10,394 nucleotides of DNA, taken from the NCBI GenBank assembly GCA_900551505.1, contig URWK01000030.1, forward strand, positions 1-10,394, read 5' to 3'. The translations under genes were made by a program, and so were the position numbers. Each line of letters begins with the position of its first letter. Position 1 is the first letter of the stretch. Source of the stretch: an uncultured Ruminococcus sp. (GTDB taxonomy: Bacteria; Bacillota; Clostridia; Oscillospirales; Ruminococcaceae). Shown piece by piece: positions 1 through 7,284 of this stretch. The notes under the pieces are model-generated. The model saw nothing but the letters and a program-made list of their open reading frames with translations, had not been told where the DNA came from and did not search any database.

Positions 1-128
1 ACCTGACACACCCCCCTCAATATTTAAAATACAACTAAAAAACATATAAATATTTAATTCACCAATCTTTTTTTTGGTGGGGGGGGGGGGGGGGGCGGCG
101 GGCGGGGCCCCCCCCCCCCCCCCCCCCC
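1..128. other. Low-quality contig end with G and C homopolymers
   Basis: The first 78 bases are AT-rich with no supported gene. They are followed by an unbroken G run (79-95), a mixed G/C stretch (96-107) and an unbroken C run (108-128). The neighbouring coding DNA is about 40% GC and has nothing like this. Normal-looking sequence resumes at about 129, with the terminator behind ileS. A G run followed by a C run at a contig edge, mirrored at the other end of the window, is best explained as a read or assembly artefact. The first 78 bases may therefore not be contiguous with the rest. Confidence 0.8.
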
Positions 129-144
129 GAAACGTCCCGTTATC

Positions 145-180
145 AGAAAACCTGCCGTCTGAAAAGTCAACGACAGGTCT
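145..180 (-). terminator. Rho-independent terminator after ileS
   Basis: Read on the minus strand, arm ACCTGTCGT (178-170) pairs with ACGGCAGGT (158-150) across an 11-base loop. The nine pairs include one G-U wobble, and flanking A/T bases can extend the stem. A short T tract (149-147, then CTG) follows. It begins 21 bases past the ileS stop codon and would end the whole cell-division operon. The T tract is short, so termination may be incomplete. Confidence 0.6.
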
Positions 181-201
181 TCAATCAGTATTATAAAGTA
201 A

Positions 202-2976
202 TTATTCTGCTATTTCCTTAACCGCCTTAACGCATCTTGCACAAAGTGTCGGATGTTCGTGGTCATGACCTACTGTTTCCGAATAGCTCCAGCATCTTTC
301 GCACTTTTCACCGCTTGCCTTTGTAACTTCAACGGCAATTTCTGTTCCGTCAGCCTTTTCTACTGCGACATCTGAAACAATGAAAATTGCAGGAAGTTCA
401 TTTTCGAGTGCCTTAACCTGCTCATATTCCGCATTGCACTTCAATGTAACCTTTGCTTCAAGTGACTTTCCGATAAGCTTTTCATTTCTCTTTTCTTCGA
501 GTGCGAGGTTTGCTTTTTCACGCAATGAGTAGATAAGTTCCCACTTAGCCTTAAATTCGTCTGAGAATGTAAGTGCAGACTTTTCAGGCATATCATTGAG
601 GAAAATGCTTTCTGTATTGTCTGAAGACTTGTGAGGCATATACTTCCAGATTTCTTCCGCTGTGTATGAGATAATCGGTGCAAGAAGCTTCGATACCGCA
701 TCAAGTATTCTGTACATTGCGGTCTGGGCACTGCGTCTTGCAAGTGACTTTTCAGGTTCGCAGTAAAGTCTGTCCTTGATTATGTCGAGGTAGAAGTTTG
801 ACATTTCAACTACACAGAATGACCTTACATTGTGGAATACAACATGGAAGTCAAATGCATCATATCCCGCCTTTACGGAATCAATGAGTTCATCAAGCTT
901 CATCAATGCCCACTTGTCAAGTTCCTGCAACTGTTCATCTGAAACCATATCTGTGTCAGGATTGAAACCGCTTCCGTTTGAAAGGTTTCCGAGAATGTAC
1001 CTTGCGGTATTTCTGATTTTCTTGTAAGCATCAGAAAGCTGTGAAAGAATCTTGTCAGAAATTCTGATGTCTGAATGATAGTCGGAATAAGCTACCCAAA
1101 GTCTGAGAATATCCGCACCGTACTTGTTTATGATTTCCTGCGGAGCGATACCGTTTCCGGCTGACTTGTGCATAGCCTTTCCTTCGCCGTCAACTACCCA
1201 GCCGTGTGTACAAACTGTCTTGTAAGGAGCTGTTCCTCTGTACACAACAGATGTAAGTAATGAAGACTGAAACCAGCCTCTGTACTGGTCTGCTCCTTCA
1301 AGGTAAAGGTCGGCAGGAGCTCTCAGGCAATCATATTCGTCCATTACGGAAGTATGTGAAACACCGCTGTCAAACCATACATCCATTATATCGTGTTCTT
1401 TCTCAAATTCACTGCAACCGCATTCACACTTTACACTTGCAGGAATAAATTCGCTTGCTTCCTTTGTGTACCAGGCATCTGAACCTTCTCTTCTGAAAAG
1501 GTCTGAAATAGCCTTGATGGTTTCGTCAGTGATAATCGGCTTATGGCAATCCTTGCAGTATACAACAGGAATCGGAACGCCCCAGGTTCTCTGTCTTGAG
1601 ATACACCAGTCACTTCTGTCCCTTACCATTCCTTCAATCCTGCCTTCGCCCCATTCAGGAATCCACTTTACATTGTGGATAGCTTCGACAGCCTTGTCCT
1701 TGAAGCCGTTGACTGAACAGAACCACTGTTCTGTTGCTCTGTAAATGATAGGGCTTTTACATCTCCAGCAATGCGGATACTGGTGTTCGATATTTTCACT
1801 TGCGAGAAGTGCATGAACTTCTTCGAGTTTCTTCGCAATAGCCTTGTTTGCTTCGTTTGTGTCCAGACCTTCAAATTCTCCTGCCTCTGCGGTTTGTTTA
1901 CCCTTACTGTCAACGCATACGAGAATACCTATATCATCATAATTCTTGCATACTTCAAAGTCTTCCACACCATAGCCCGGAGCTGTATGTACACAACCCG
2001 TACCGCTTTCAAGTGTTACATGGTCGCCTACAATAACAGGTGACGGTCTGTCATAAAGAGGGTGCTTCGTCTGAATGTGTTCAAGGTCTTTGCCCCAGAA
2101 TGAGCCGATTGTTTCATAGTCTTCAATTCCTGCCGATTTCATGGTAGGCTTTACGAGTTCGAGAGCCATTACATAATATTCGCCGTTTGCCTTTACAAGT
2201 GTATATTCATATGCAGGGCCTACGCAGATTGCAAGGTTGCCCGGAATTGTCCAGGTTGTTGTTGTCCAGATTACAAAGTATACTTTTGAAATGTCAACGC
2301 CGAGTTCGGAAAATACGCCCTTATCATCTGTAACATTAAACTTTACATAGATTGACTTACAAGGGTCGTTTGAATACTCAATTTCTGCTTCTGCAAGGGC
2401 TGTATTACAATCAGGACACCAGTAAACCGGTTTAAGTCCCTTGTACATATAACCGTCCTTTGCCATCTTCCCGAAAACTTCAACCTGTCTTGCTTCGTAC
2501 TCCGGTCTGAGTGTAAGGTAAGGTCTTTCATAATCGCCCCAACAGCCAATTCTCTTGAACTGTGCCATCTGGTTCTTAACGTGTGTAAGAGCAAATTCTT
2601 TACAATGTTTTCTGAGTTCGATAGCAGGGATTGCACCGTCCTTCACTCCTATAGCCTTCATTGCCTTGAGTTCAATCGGAAGTCCGTGAGTATCCCAGCC
2701 CGGAATATACGGAGCAGAGAAACCGCTCATGTTCTTGTACTTTATGATAAAGTCCTTGAGTGACTTGTTAAGTGCTGTTCCAAGGTGGATTTCGCCGTTC
2801 GCATACGGAGGGCCGTCATGGAGAACATATAACGGTTTTCCGTTATTTCTTTCCACCATCTTGTAATACATTCTGCTCTTTTCCCACATATCAAGAGTTT
2901 CAGGCTCTCTCTTAGGCAAGTTTCCTCTCATCGGGAATTCCGTTGAGGGAAGATTCAAAGTCTTGTTATAGTCCAT
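202..2976 (-). CDS. ileS: Isoleucyl-tRNA synthetase (IleRS)
   Basis: Class I aminoacyl-tRNA synthetase that charges tRNA-Ile with isoleucine in the cytoplasm and edits mischarged valine. At 924 residues it matches the bacterial (type 1) family. The HIGH signature appears as H-L-G-T at residues 64-67, inside the typical PPYANGEIHLGT context, followed by GWDTHGLPIE at about 93-102. The central part is the CP1 editing domain (W-T-T-T-T-W and THPAPGYG-like segments). The second catalytic loop is K-A-M-H-K-S at 600-605 instead of canonical KMSKS. The C terminus carries a zinc-binding knuckle, with C892/C895 and C912/C915. The ATG start is preceded by GGGAG 11 bases upstream. The gene sits 35 bp after divIVA, the usual place for ileS in Firmicute division clusters. 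That gap is too small for a T-box leader, so any tRNA-dependent control would have to act elsewhere. It is the last gene before the terminator. Confidence 0.98.
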   Translation of the reverse strand: MDYNKTLNLPSTEFPMRGNLPKREPETLDMWEKSRMYYKMVERNNGKPLYVLHDGPPYANGEIHLGTALNKSLKDFIIKYKNMSGFSAPYIPGWDTHGLPIELKAMKAIGVKDGAIPAIELRKHCKEFALTHVKNQMAQFKRIGCWGDYERPYLTLRPEYEARQVEVFGKMAKDGYMYKGLKPVYWCPDCNTALAEAEIEYSNDPCKSIYVKFNVTDDKGVFSELGVDISKVYFVIWTTTTWTIPGNLAICVGPAYEYTLVKANGEYYVMALELVKPTMKSAGIEDYETIGSFWGKDLEHIQTKHPLYDRPSPVIVGDHVTLESGTGCVHTAPGYGVEDFEVCKNYDDIGILVCVDSKGKQTAEAGEFEGLDTNEANKAIAKKLEEVHALLASENIEHQYPHCWRCKSPIIYRATEQWFCSVNGFKDKAVEAIHNVKWIPEWGEGRIEGMVRDRSDWCISRQRTWGVPIPVVYCKDCHKPIITDETIKAISDLFRREGSDAWYTKEASEFIPASVKCECGCSEFEKEHDIMDVWFDSGVSHTSVMDEYDCLRAPADLYLEGADQYRGWFQSSLLTSVVYRGTAPYKTVCTHGWVVDGEGKAMHKSAGNGIAPQEIINKYGADILRLWVAYSDYHSDIRISDKILSQLSDAYKKIRNTARYILGNLSNGSGFNPDTDMVSDEQLQELDKWALMKLDELIDSVKAGYDAFDFHVVFHNVRSFCVVEMSNFYLDIIKDRLYCEPEKSLARRSAQTAMYRILDAVSKLLAPIISYTAEEIWKYMPHKSSDNTESIFLNDMPEKSALTFSDEFKAKWELIYSLREKANLALEEKRNEKLIGKSLEAKVTLKCNAEYEQVKALENELPAIFIVSDVAVEKADGTEIAVEVTKASGEKCERCWSYSETVGHDHEHPTLCARCVKAVKEIAE

Positions 2977-3011
2977 TTGCTTTACTACTCCCTTATATAT
3001 TTAAAAATTGC

Positions 3012-3638
3012 TTATTCAAATACAGGCTGATTATGCTGTTGAGTTGTATTATTGTCTTCTTCCTCGTCCTCGTATTCATATTCTTCGTCATCGTCTTCTT
3101 CTGTTTCCGGAATTGAATTAATCAGGGCAAGGTGACTTTTATATAGTTCAAACATCTGGTGTTTGAAGTCTGTAACAGCCTGTCTTGTTTCGTCATAAAC
3201 GGCTTTTTCCTGTGCTGCTTTCTGTTTCAGGTCGCCTACAAGTTCATCAGCTTTCTTATTTGCATCTGCAATAATGTCATCTGACTGAGCGTGAGCTTCC
3301 GCAACAATGGCATTAGCCTTTTCATTAGCTGAATTTACAATTCTGTGTGCTTCTTTCTGGGCACTGAAAAGAGCATCTTTCAATGCGTCCTCGTCTTCTC
3401 TGAATTTACTGATTTCTGTGGCAAGCACCTGCAATTTTTCTTCAGTCTGCATCTTTTCTCTCTGGGCTGTATCGAGCCTTGCAATAGCATCATCACGTTC
3501 TTTTCTGAGCTGTATGCATACATTCTGAAGCTGTGAATATGATGAAGCAACAGTTTTCAGATATTCATCCACTTCATCAGGAGTATAGCCTGATTTTACC
3601 TTTTCAAAACGCTTGCTGGTTATATCTTTTGCATTCAT
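3012..3638 (-). CDS. divIVA: DivIVA-domain cell-division protein
   Basis: Cytoplasmic coiled-coil scaffold of the DivIVA/GpsB type, which collects at curved membrane such as the septum and poles and recruits partners. Of 208 residues, the N-terminal DivIVA signature is clear (D5-I-x-x-K-x-F and G17-Y18-x-x-D-E-V-D-E-Y-L). A long heptad-like coiled coil rich in A/E/K/Q follows from about 30 to 175. The protein ends in a very acidic tail (about 176-196, mostly D, E and Y) and a polar N/T/Q end. In B. subtilis DivIVA, the F-R pair just before the conserved G-Y inserts in the membrane; here those positions read K15-S16, so membrane contact may differ. The ATG is preceded by GAGGTG about 10 bases upstream. 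Its position between ylmH (29 bp gap) and ileS is the classic location. I infer a role in septum or pole organisation with the neighbouring SepF. Confidence 0.93.
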   Translation of the reverse strand: MNAKDITSKRFEKVKSGYTPDEVDEYLKTVASSYSQLQNVCIQLRKERDDAIARLDTAQREKMQTEEKLQVLATEISKFREDEDALKDALFSAQKEAHRIVNSANEKANAIVAEAHAQSDDIIADANKKADELVGDLKQKAAQEKAVYDETRQAVTDFKHQMFELYKSHLALINSIPETEEDDDEEYEYEDEEEDNNTTQQHNQPVFE

Positions 3639-3667
3639 TAATCCAAGTCACCTCATAAACTCTTTAA

Positions 3668-4411
3668 TTAATTGTATTTCCTTATTGTAATTCTGATTTT
3701 GCCTTTTTTTGAAATTCCGCCTGTTTCTGCAAGTATGAACTTCCCGAAACCACGCATTGAAAATTTATCGCCGACATTTATATCGGCAGAGGGCGAATAC
3801 TGTTTTATGCCATTGATTTCCACGCCGTTTTCCTTAATCAGCTTAATAACCTTTTCTCTGCTTGTGCTAACCGCTGTACTCAGAACGGAATCTGCTCTCA
3901 GTGATGCAACTGTTCCCGATATATCCGTGAAATTTCTTTCAACCTTTATATCGAAGCTGTCATCTTCCGAAACTCTGACACCTGCCGAACCGATTTTTCT
4001 TATCTCGGAAAGAATAAGCGGTTTGACCGTGTCCATTACAACTATTTTTGTAATTCCGTCACTCACGCAGATATCCCCGATTGTTTCACGCTTTATATTA
4101 AGAGCCATGAGCGAACCGAGAAAATCTCTGTGCGAAAGCTTGTCAGCAGAACGGTATCTGAATTCTATACATGAAAACGGTAACTTAATCGTTTCAGTTG
4201 AATCCCATTCGCTGTGTATACAGAGAATCTTTCTTTCTGCGTCACTGTATCCGCCATCAAAAAAATAGTTGTCCGAGGATAAATTTCTGAGTTCGATATT
4301 TGCTTCTGCCTGCTCCTGTTCATTCAGAAACATGGTAAATTCGGGCTGTCCCGTCTTTTCGGAAAGCCTTATCATATCTTTAATTCTCGGTTTCAGAAAA
4401 TTTTCCGTCAA
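3668..4411 (-). CDS. ylmH: YlmH-family S4 RNA-binding protein
   Basis: A 247-residue protein of the YlmH family, found next to sepF and divIVA in Firmicutes and cyanobacteria. The N-terminal two thirds form the YlmH-specific domain (note F50-F51-D-G-G-Y-S-D-A-E-R and the F-R-Y stretch near 84). The last 70 residues form an S4 RNA-binding domain (S182-T-S-R-E-K-V-x-x-L-I, then V-x-I-N-G and the D-x-x-R-G-x-G-K-F core near 215-224). Family members bind ribosome-associated RNA and have been linked to rescue of stalled large subunits; this is family knowledge, not visible here. The start is a TTG that overlaps the sepF stop as TTGA. A GGAG lies 7 bases before it and I see no better in-frame ATG, so translation is probably coupled to sepF. 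In Bacillus, ylmG separates these two genes; it is absent here. Confidence 0.93.
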   Translation of the reverse strand: MTENFLKPRIKDMIRLSEKTGQPEFTMFLNEQEQAEANIELRNLSSDNYFFDGGYSDAERKILCIHSEWDSTETIKLPFSCIEFRYRSADKLSHRDFLGSLMALNIKRETIGDICVSDGITKIVVMDTVKPLILSEIRKIGSAGVRVSEDDSFDIKVERNFTDISGTVASLRADSVLSTAVSTSREKVIKLIKENGVEINGIKQYSPSADINVGDKFSMRGFGKFILAETGGISKKGKIRITIRKYN

Positions 4412-4980
4412 ATCATTACTCCGTTGTTTTCAAGCTCGCCTACAAGGTCTTCGCCTACAAAACCTACATTGTAAGGAGTGATGATATATGTCAGATTCGC
4501 AACAGGTTTAAGGCTTCCGCCGTTCGCATATGCCACGCCTACAAGGAAATCTATAATTCTTCTCTTGTTATCGGCTGTAGCCGATTCGAGATTGAGAACA
4601 ACTGTTTTCTTTGCGATAAGGTGGTCTGCAATCTGCTTTGCGTCTGTGAAAACTTCCGGCTTTACGAGTACAACCTGAAGCTGTGCCGTAGTGGATATAT
4701 TTACAAAGTTCGGTCTGTCTTCATCCTGCTGTCCCATGTTGGCTCTTGAAGCACCCGACTTTGAAGAACTGCGGGAAGAATATGAAGATGACGAAGCAGA
4801 TGATGAAGTTGTTGATGTCGGTGAAGATGATGACGGTCTTGAAGTATAAGTCGGTCTTTCATCCTGTTCGTCATCATCATCGTCCGGTTCCGGTTTTTTA
4901 GGTGATGTGCTTACCGGTGTTTCATCAGCCTCATCATCGACCGGTACGAAAAAATTTTTAATGTTATCAATAAAGCTCAT
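4408..4980 (-). CDS. sepF: Cell division protein SepF
   Basis: SepF polymerises into rings, binds the FtsZ C-terminal tail and anchors FtsZ to the membrane through an N-terminal amphipathic helix. I choose the ATG at 4980 (190 residues): it gives the typical start M-S-F-I-D-N-I-K-N-F-F, an amphipathic helix, and has GGAG 9 bases upstream. An ATG 27 bases further upstream (5007) lacks a ribosome site. An acidic and Ser/Thr-rich linker fills about residues 15-88, with a run of D at 33-37 and dense serines at 50-75; it is longer than in B. subtilis SepF. The C-terminal SepF domain occupies about 90-190, with the VNISTTAQLQVVLVKPEVF, VVLNLE, RRIIDFLVG and GG-x-L segments all in place. It follows yggS by 82 bp and overlaps ylmH by 4 bp. 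Confidence 0.95.
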   Translation of the reverse strand: MSFIDNIKNFFVPVDDEADETPVSTSPKKPEPDDDDDEQDERPTYTSRPSSSSPTSTTSSSASSSSYSSRSSSKSGASRANMGQQDEDRPNFVNISTTAQLQVVLVKPEVFTDAKQIADHLIAKKTVVLNLESATADNKRRIIDFLVGVAYANGGSLKPVANLTYIITPYNVGFVGEDLVGELENNGVMI

Positions 4981-5029
4981 AATAATAATCTCCGTTTCTC
5001 CACACATAAAAACACTTATATATTTTCCC

Positions 5030-5050
5030 TTGCTGTGTGTGGGACAGCAA
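5030..5050 (-). other. Hairpin between yggS and sepF
   Basis: Arms TTGCTGT (5030-5036) and ACAGCAA (5044-5050) are perfect complements around a 7-base loop. They lie in the 82-bp gap between the yggS stop and the sepF start. On the minus strand no T run follows, so it does not look like a terminator for yggS. It could be an RNA-processing or stability element, or simply chance. I see no convincing promoter in this gap. Confidence 0.4.
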
Positions 5051-5062
5051 TATCAGATTTTT

Positions 5063-5764
5063 TTATTTTAAGGAATAATTCCTTGCTCCGAAAAGTGCCG
5101 TTCCTATACGGACAAGATTTGAACCGTGCTTTATCGCAAGTTCATAATCACCCGACATTCCCATCGAAAGAATATCCATATCAACATTATCTATGTTTTT
5201 ATCCCTTATGTCAAGATAAAGTTCATGCATTTCCGCAAGAAATTTTTCCCCGCTGTTTACAGGCGGGATTGTCATAAGACCTTTTATTCTGACATTCGGC
5301 AATGCGGAAACATTTTCTATAAGCTCTGTGAGCTGTTTTGCGGATATACCGCTTTTTGAGTCTTCTCCGCCTATGTTGATTTCGATTAAAACATTCTGTA
5401 TTTTGTTAATCTTCATCGCATGACGGTTTATTTCTTCCGCAAGTTTCAGGCTGTCAACCGACTGTATCAGGGATATACTGTCTATAATATATTTTACCTT
5501 GTTCGACTGAAGATGCCCTATAATGTGAACTTCGGCATTTTCTCTGTAGAGTTCTTTTTTTGAAAGATATTCCTGTACACGATTTTCACCGAGCAGGTTT
5601 ATTCCGCATTCATCAATTGCATAATTGACCGCATCGGCAGGCACTGTTTTTGTAACTGCCATAAGTCTTATTTCTTCATCAGGCTTTCTGTATTTTGCCT
5701 TTGCTTCGCCTATGTTGTAAGCAATTCTTTTATAGTTCTCTGCTATGTAAGAAAAATCCATCAT
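5063..5764 (-). CDS. yggS: YggS/YlmE-family PLP-binding protein (PLP homeostasis)
   Basis: A 233-residue single-domain protein with the fold of the alanine racemase N-terminal barrel. The family binds pyridoxal 5'-phosphate, has no firmly known enzymatic activity and keeps free PLP and amino/keto-acid pools in balance. The PLP lysine is K39 in M-A-V-T-K. Other family marks are G-E-N-R-V-Q-E near 58, H-I-I-G-H-L-Q-S-N-K-V-K, the S-M-G-M-S-G-D-Y-E-L-A-I segment and the phosphate-binding R-I-G-T-A-L-F-G near the C terminus. The start ATG overlaps the HlyD-like stop as ATGA, with AGAAGG 7 bases upstream. A second ATG follows directly and could also serve. In Bacillus the same gene (ylmE) lies just before sepF, so position and family agree. 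Confidence 0.95.
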   Translation of the reverse strand: MMDFSYIAENYKRIAYNIGEAKAKYRKPDEEIRLMAVTKTVPADAVNYAIDECGINLLGENRVQEYLSKKELYRENAEVHIIGHLQSNKVKYIIDSISLIQSVDSLKLAEEINRHAMKINKIQNVLIEINIGGEDSKSGISAKQLTELIENVSALPNVRIKGLMTIPPVNSGEKFLAEMHELYLDIRDKNIDNVDMDILSMGMSGDYELAIKHGSNLVRIGTALFGARNYSLK

Positions 5765-7029
5765 TCAACACCTTCTGTAATAACATCGTCATAAAGTTGC
5801 AGGTAATCAGTGTCACTTCTTATCTTTGAAATAACAAAGTTATCACCTTCGTATATGACATCTATTTTTCTGAATACTACTCTTTCTCCAAGCTTTACAA
5901 ATACCCCTCGTTGTCTTACGCTTTCCTTGGTGACGACTTTTTTGCCTTCACTGTCCAGAACGTTGTTACCTGCTTCATTGGTAACTTCCGTTTCTATATC
6001 TTCGTCCTGAAAACGTATAGCGGAACGTGGGATTTTTATTCCCTCATAAGTCTGTTTTACTGCTTCGACCTTTTCCACACGGTTCGCCACGAAATCTTCC
6101 GTAAGCTTACTGCATGAAAGGGTTATTACAGTTTCCTGCGGGTTTTCAGTATCTCTTACTTCCCCGACTGTTGCGGGGAGCGAAATACCTGAAGACTCAA
6201 AGTTAAGTGTTATCTCATCACCCTCTGCAAACATCTTCTGCGAGTTATCAATAACACCCACCATATTCCATTCATAGCCCATGACAAATTTACCTATTGT
6301 GCCGTCAGTATTTCCGCTGTTGTTACTTACCGCCTTAATCTGTTCGGGTGTAAGGGAATCTATTACTGACGGGGTAAGGGTTGATTCATAACCATCGACC
6401 TTACTTACAAAATAGGCTGACTTTGAGGAATATATTACATCTTTAGGTTCTTGTGCCTGCTTTTCAAGCTGTGAAATTTCACTTTCCAGTTCTGCGATTC
6501 TCTGATTGAATGTAGTATCTTCGCCTGTAATCATCTGCATTGTGCTGAGAAGTACAAGCAACTGATTTTTGTCGTCCTGTATTTCCGAAATGTTTTTAAA
6601 TTCCTTGTTGTATGCAATATTTCTGTATCGCTCAGAAATAAGGCTTGAAAGGAATGTAGGTTGTGCAACTTCGGCAGTACCCGGATTCTGAATTTTACGG
6701 AGTATTTCGAGCTGGTTTCTTTTCTGTTCAAGTTTCTGCCAGATTTCAATATCTTCTTCCGTATTATAAATTTTAGCTATTTCAGAATTTTTTCCGACCT
6801 TACCGCCGTCACTTACCGAATATCTGACTGCCCCATTGTTATCATAGTTTATAACCTGCTCATCTCTGACATAGACCGCATTGAAGCTTGACTTGTCCGC
6901 AACTGTGGAAAGTACAGCCGTTTCGGTCTTGTAACTGTTGTCAATCAGATGATAAGCGGCGTTGGCTATCGTCAATACAAGAAATACCGCAAGGAGAGCA
7001 ACAAGCACTCTGATTAAGTTGACATTCAT
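5761..7029 (-). CDS. HlyD-like membrane-anchored protein of the division cluster
   Basis: A 422-residue protein with one N-terminal transmembrane segment (about residues 5-25) and the remainder probably outside the cell. It resembles periplasmic-adaptor (HlyD) proteins. A half-lipoyl-like motif lies near 66-88 (G-A-V-R-Y, then G-G-K-V-G-K-N-S-E-I-A-K-I-Y). A helical, coiled-coil-prone hairpin spans about 92-195. The second half-motif (A-Y-F-V-S-K-V-D-G-Y-E, 205-215) follows, then beta-rich segments ending with the I-P-R-S-A-I motif (333-338) typical of these adaptors. A Gram-positive cell has no outer membrane, and no ABC transporter or TolC-like partner is encoded here, so an efflux role is unproven. 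Its fixed place before yggS-sepF suggests an envelope or septum role. ATG start with AGGTGG 7 bases upstream; 18 bp after hfq and 4 bp overlap with yggS. Confidence 0.75.
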   Translation of the reverse strand: MNVNLIRVLVALLAVFLVLTIANAAYHLIDNSYKTETAVLSTVADKSSFNAVYVRDEQVINYDNNGAVRYSVSDGGKVGKNSEIAKIYNTEEDIEIWQKLEQKRNQLEILRKIQNPGTAEVAQPTFLSSLISERYRNIAYNKEFKNISEIQDDKNQLLVLLSTMQMITGEDTTFNQRIAELESEISQLEKQAQEPKDVIYSSKSAYFVSKVDGYESTLTPSVIDSLTPEQIKAVSNNSGNTDGTIGKFVMGYEWNMVGVIDNSQKMFAEGDEITLNFESSGISLPATVGEVRDTENPQETVITLSCSKLTEDFVANRVEKVEAVKQTYEGIKIPRSAIRFQDEDIETEVTNEAGNNVLDSEGKKVVTKESVRQRGVFVKLGERVVFRKIDVIYEGDNFVISKIRSDTDYLQLYDDVITEGVE

Positions 7030-7047
7030 TGGCTGTCCACCTGAATT

Positions 7048-7284
7048 TTAGTCCCTGTCAGATGAATCGAGAATAGCAACCGGCTTTGTCGGAACGATTG
7101 TAGAAATGGCGTGCTTATATACAAGGTTCTGCTTTCCGTCACAGTCAAGGATTACAACATAACTGTCAAAACCCTTTACCATACCCTTGAACTGAAATCC
7201 GTTGGTAAGGAATACTGTTACAGGTATCTTGTCCTTTCTTGACTGATTTAAGAATACGTCCTGCAAATTAATAGACTTGTTCAT
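7048..7284 (-). CDS. hfq: RNA chaperone Hfq
   Basis: Hfq forms a hexameric ring of Sm-like subunits that binds small RNAs and mRNAs. At 78 residues it is the compact Gram-positive form without the long C-terminal tail of enterobacterial Hfq. The signature residues are all present: L-Q8-D9-x-F-L-N, the K-I-P-V-T-V-F-L-T-N-G-F Sm1 motif, F39-D40 and the Sm2 core Y56-K57-H58-A-I-S-T-I. Start ATG with GGAG 9 bases upstream. It lies downstream of miaA, an arrangement conserved from proteobacteria to Clostridia, but here it also has its own likely promoter and a 127-base structured leader. Only 18 bp separate it from the HlyD-like gene, so hfq mRNA probably continues into the division genes. Confidence 0.98.
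   Translation of the reverse strand: MNKSINLQDVFLNQSRKDKIPVTVFLTNGFQFKGMVKGFDSYVVILDCDGKQNLVYKHAISTIVPTKPVAILDSSDRD

Noticed and set aside
60..79. CACCAA...TTGGTG inverted repeat with an internal T run
   Set aside because: It lies in the unreliable contig end, directly beside the G homopolymer, and the T run is inside the loop rather than after a stem.
2977..3011. Possible T-box riboswitch before ileS
   Set aside because: Only 35 bp separate divIVA and ileS, far too short for a T-box; no specifier or antiterminator structure is present.
3672..4268. A 198-codon plus-strand open frame opposite ylmH
   Set aside because: It lies entirely antisense to the well-conserved ylmH S4-domain gene, has no recognisable domain and no clear ribosome site. 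It is a shadow frame.
4780..4935. Repetitive GAT/TCA/GAA-type triplets suggesting a DNA repeat
   Set aside because: They are codons of the low-complexity Asp/Ser linker of SepF; no tandem unit of fixed length recurs.
4981..5062. Promoter for sepF between yggS and sepF
   Set aside because: TTGCTG and TATATA can be found, but their spacing is about 22 bases and the match is weak; the gap is AT-rich so chance matches are expected.
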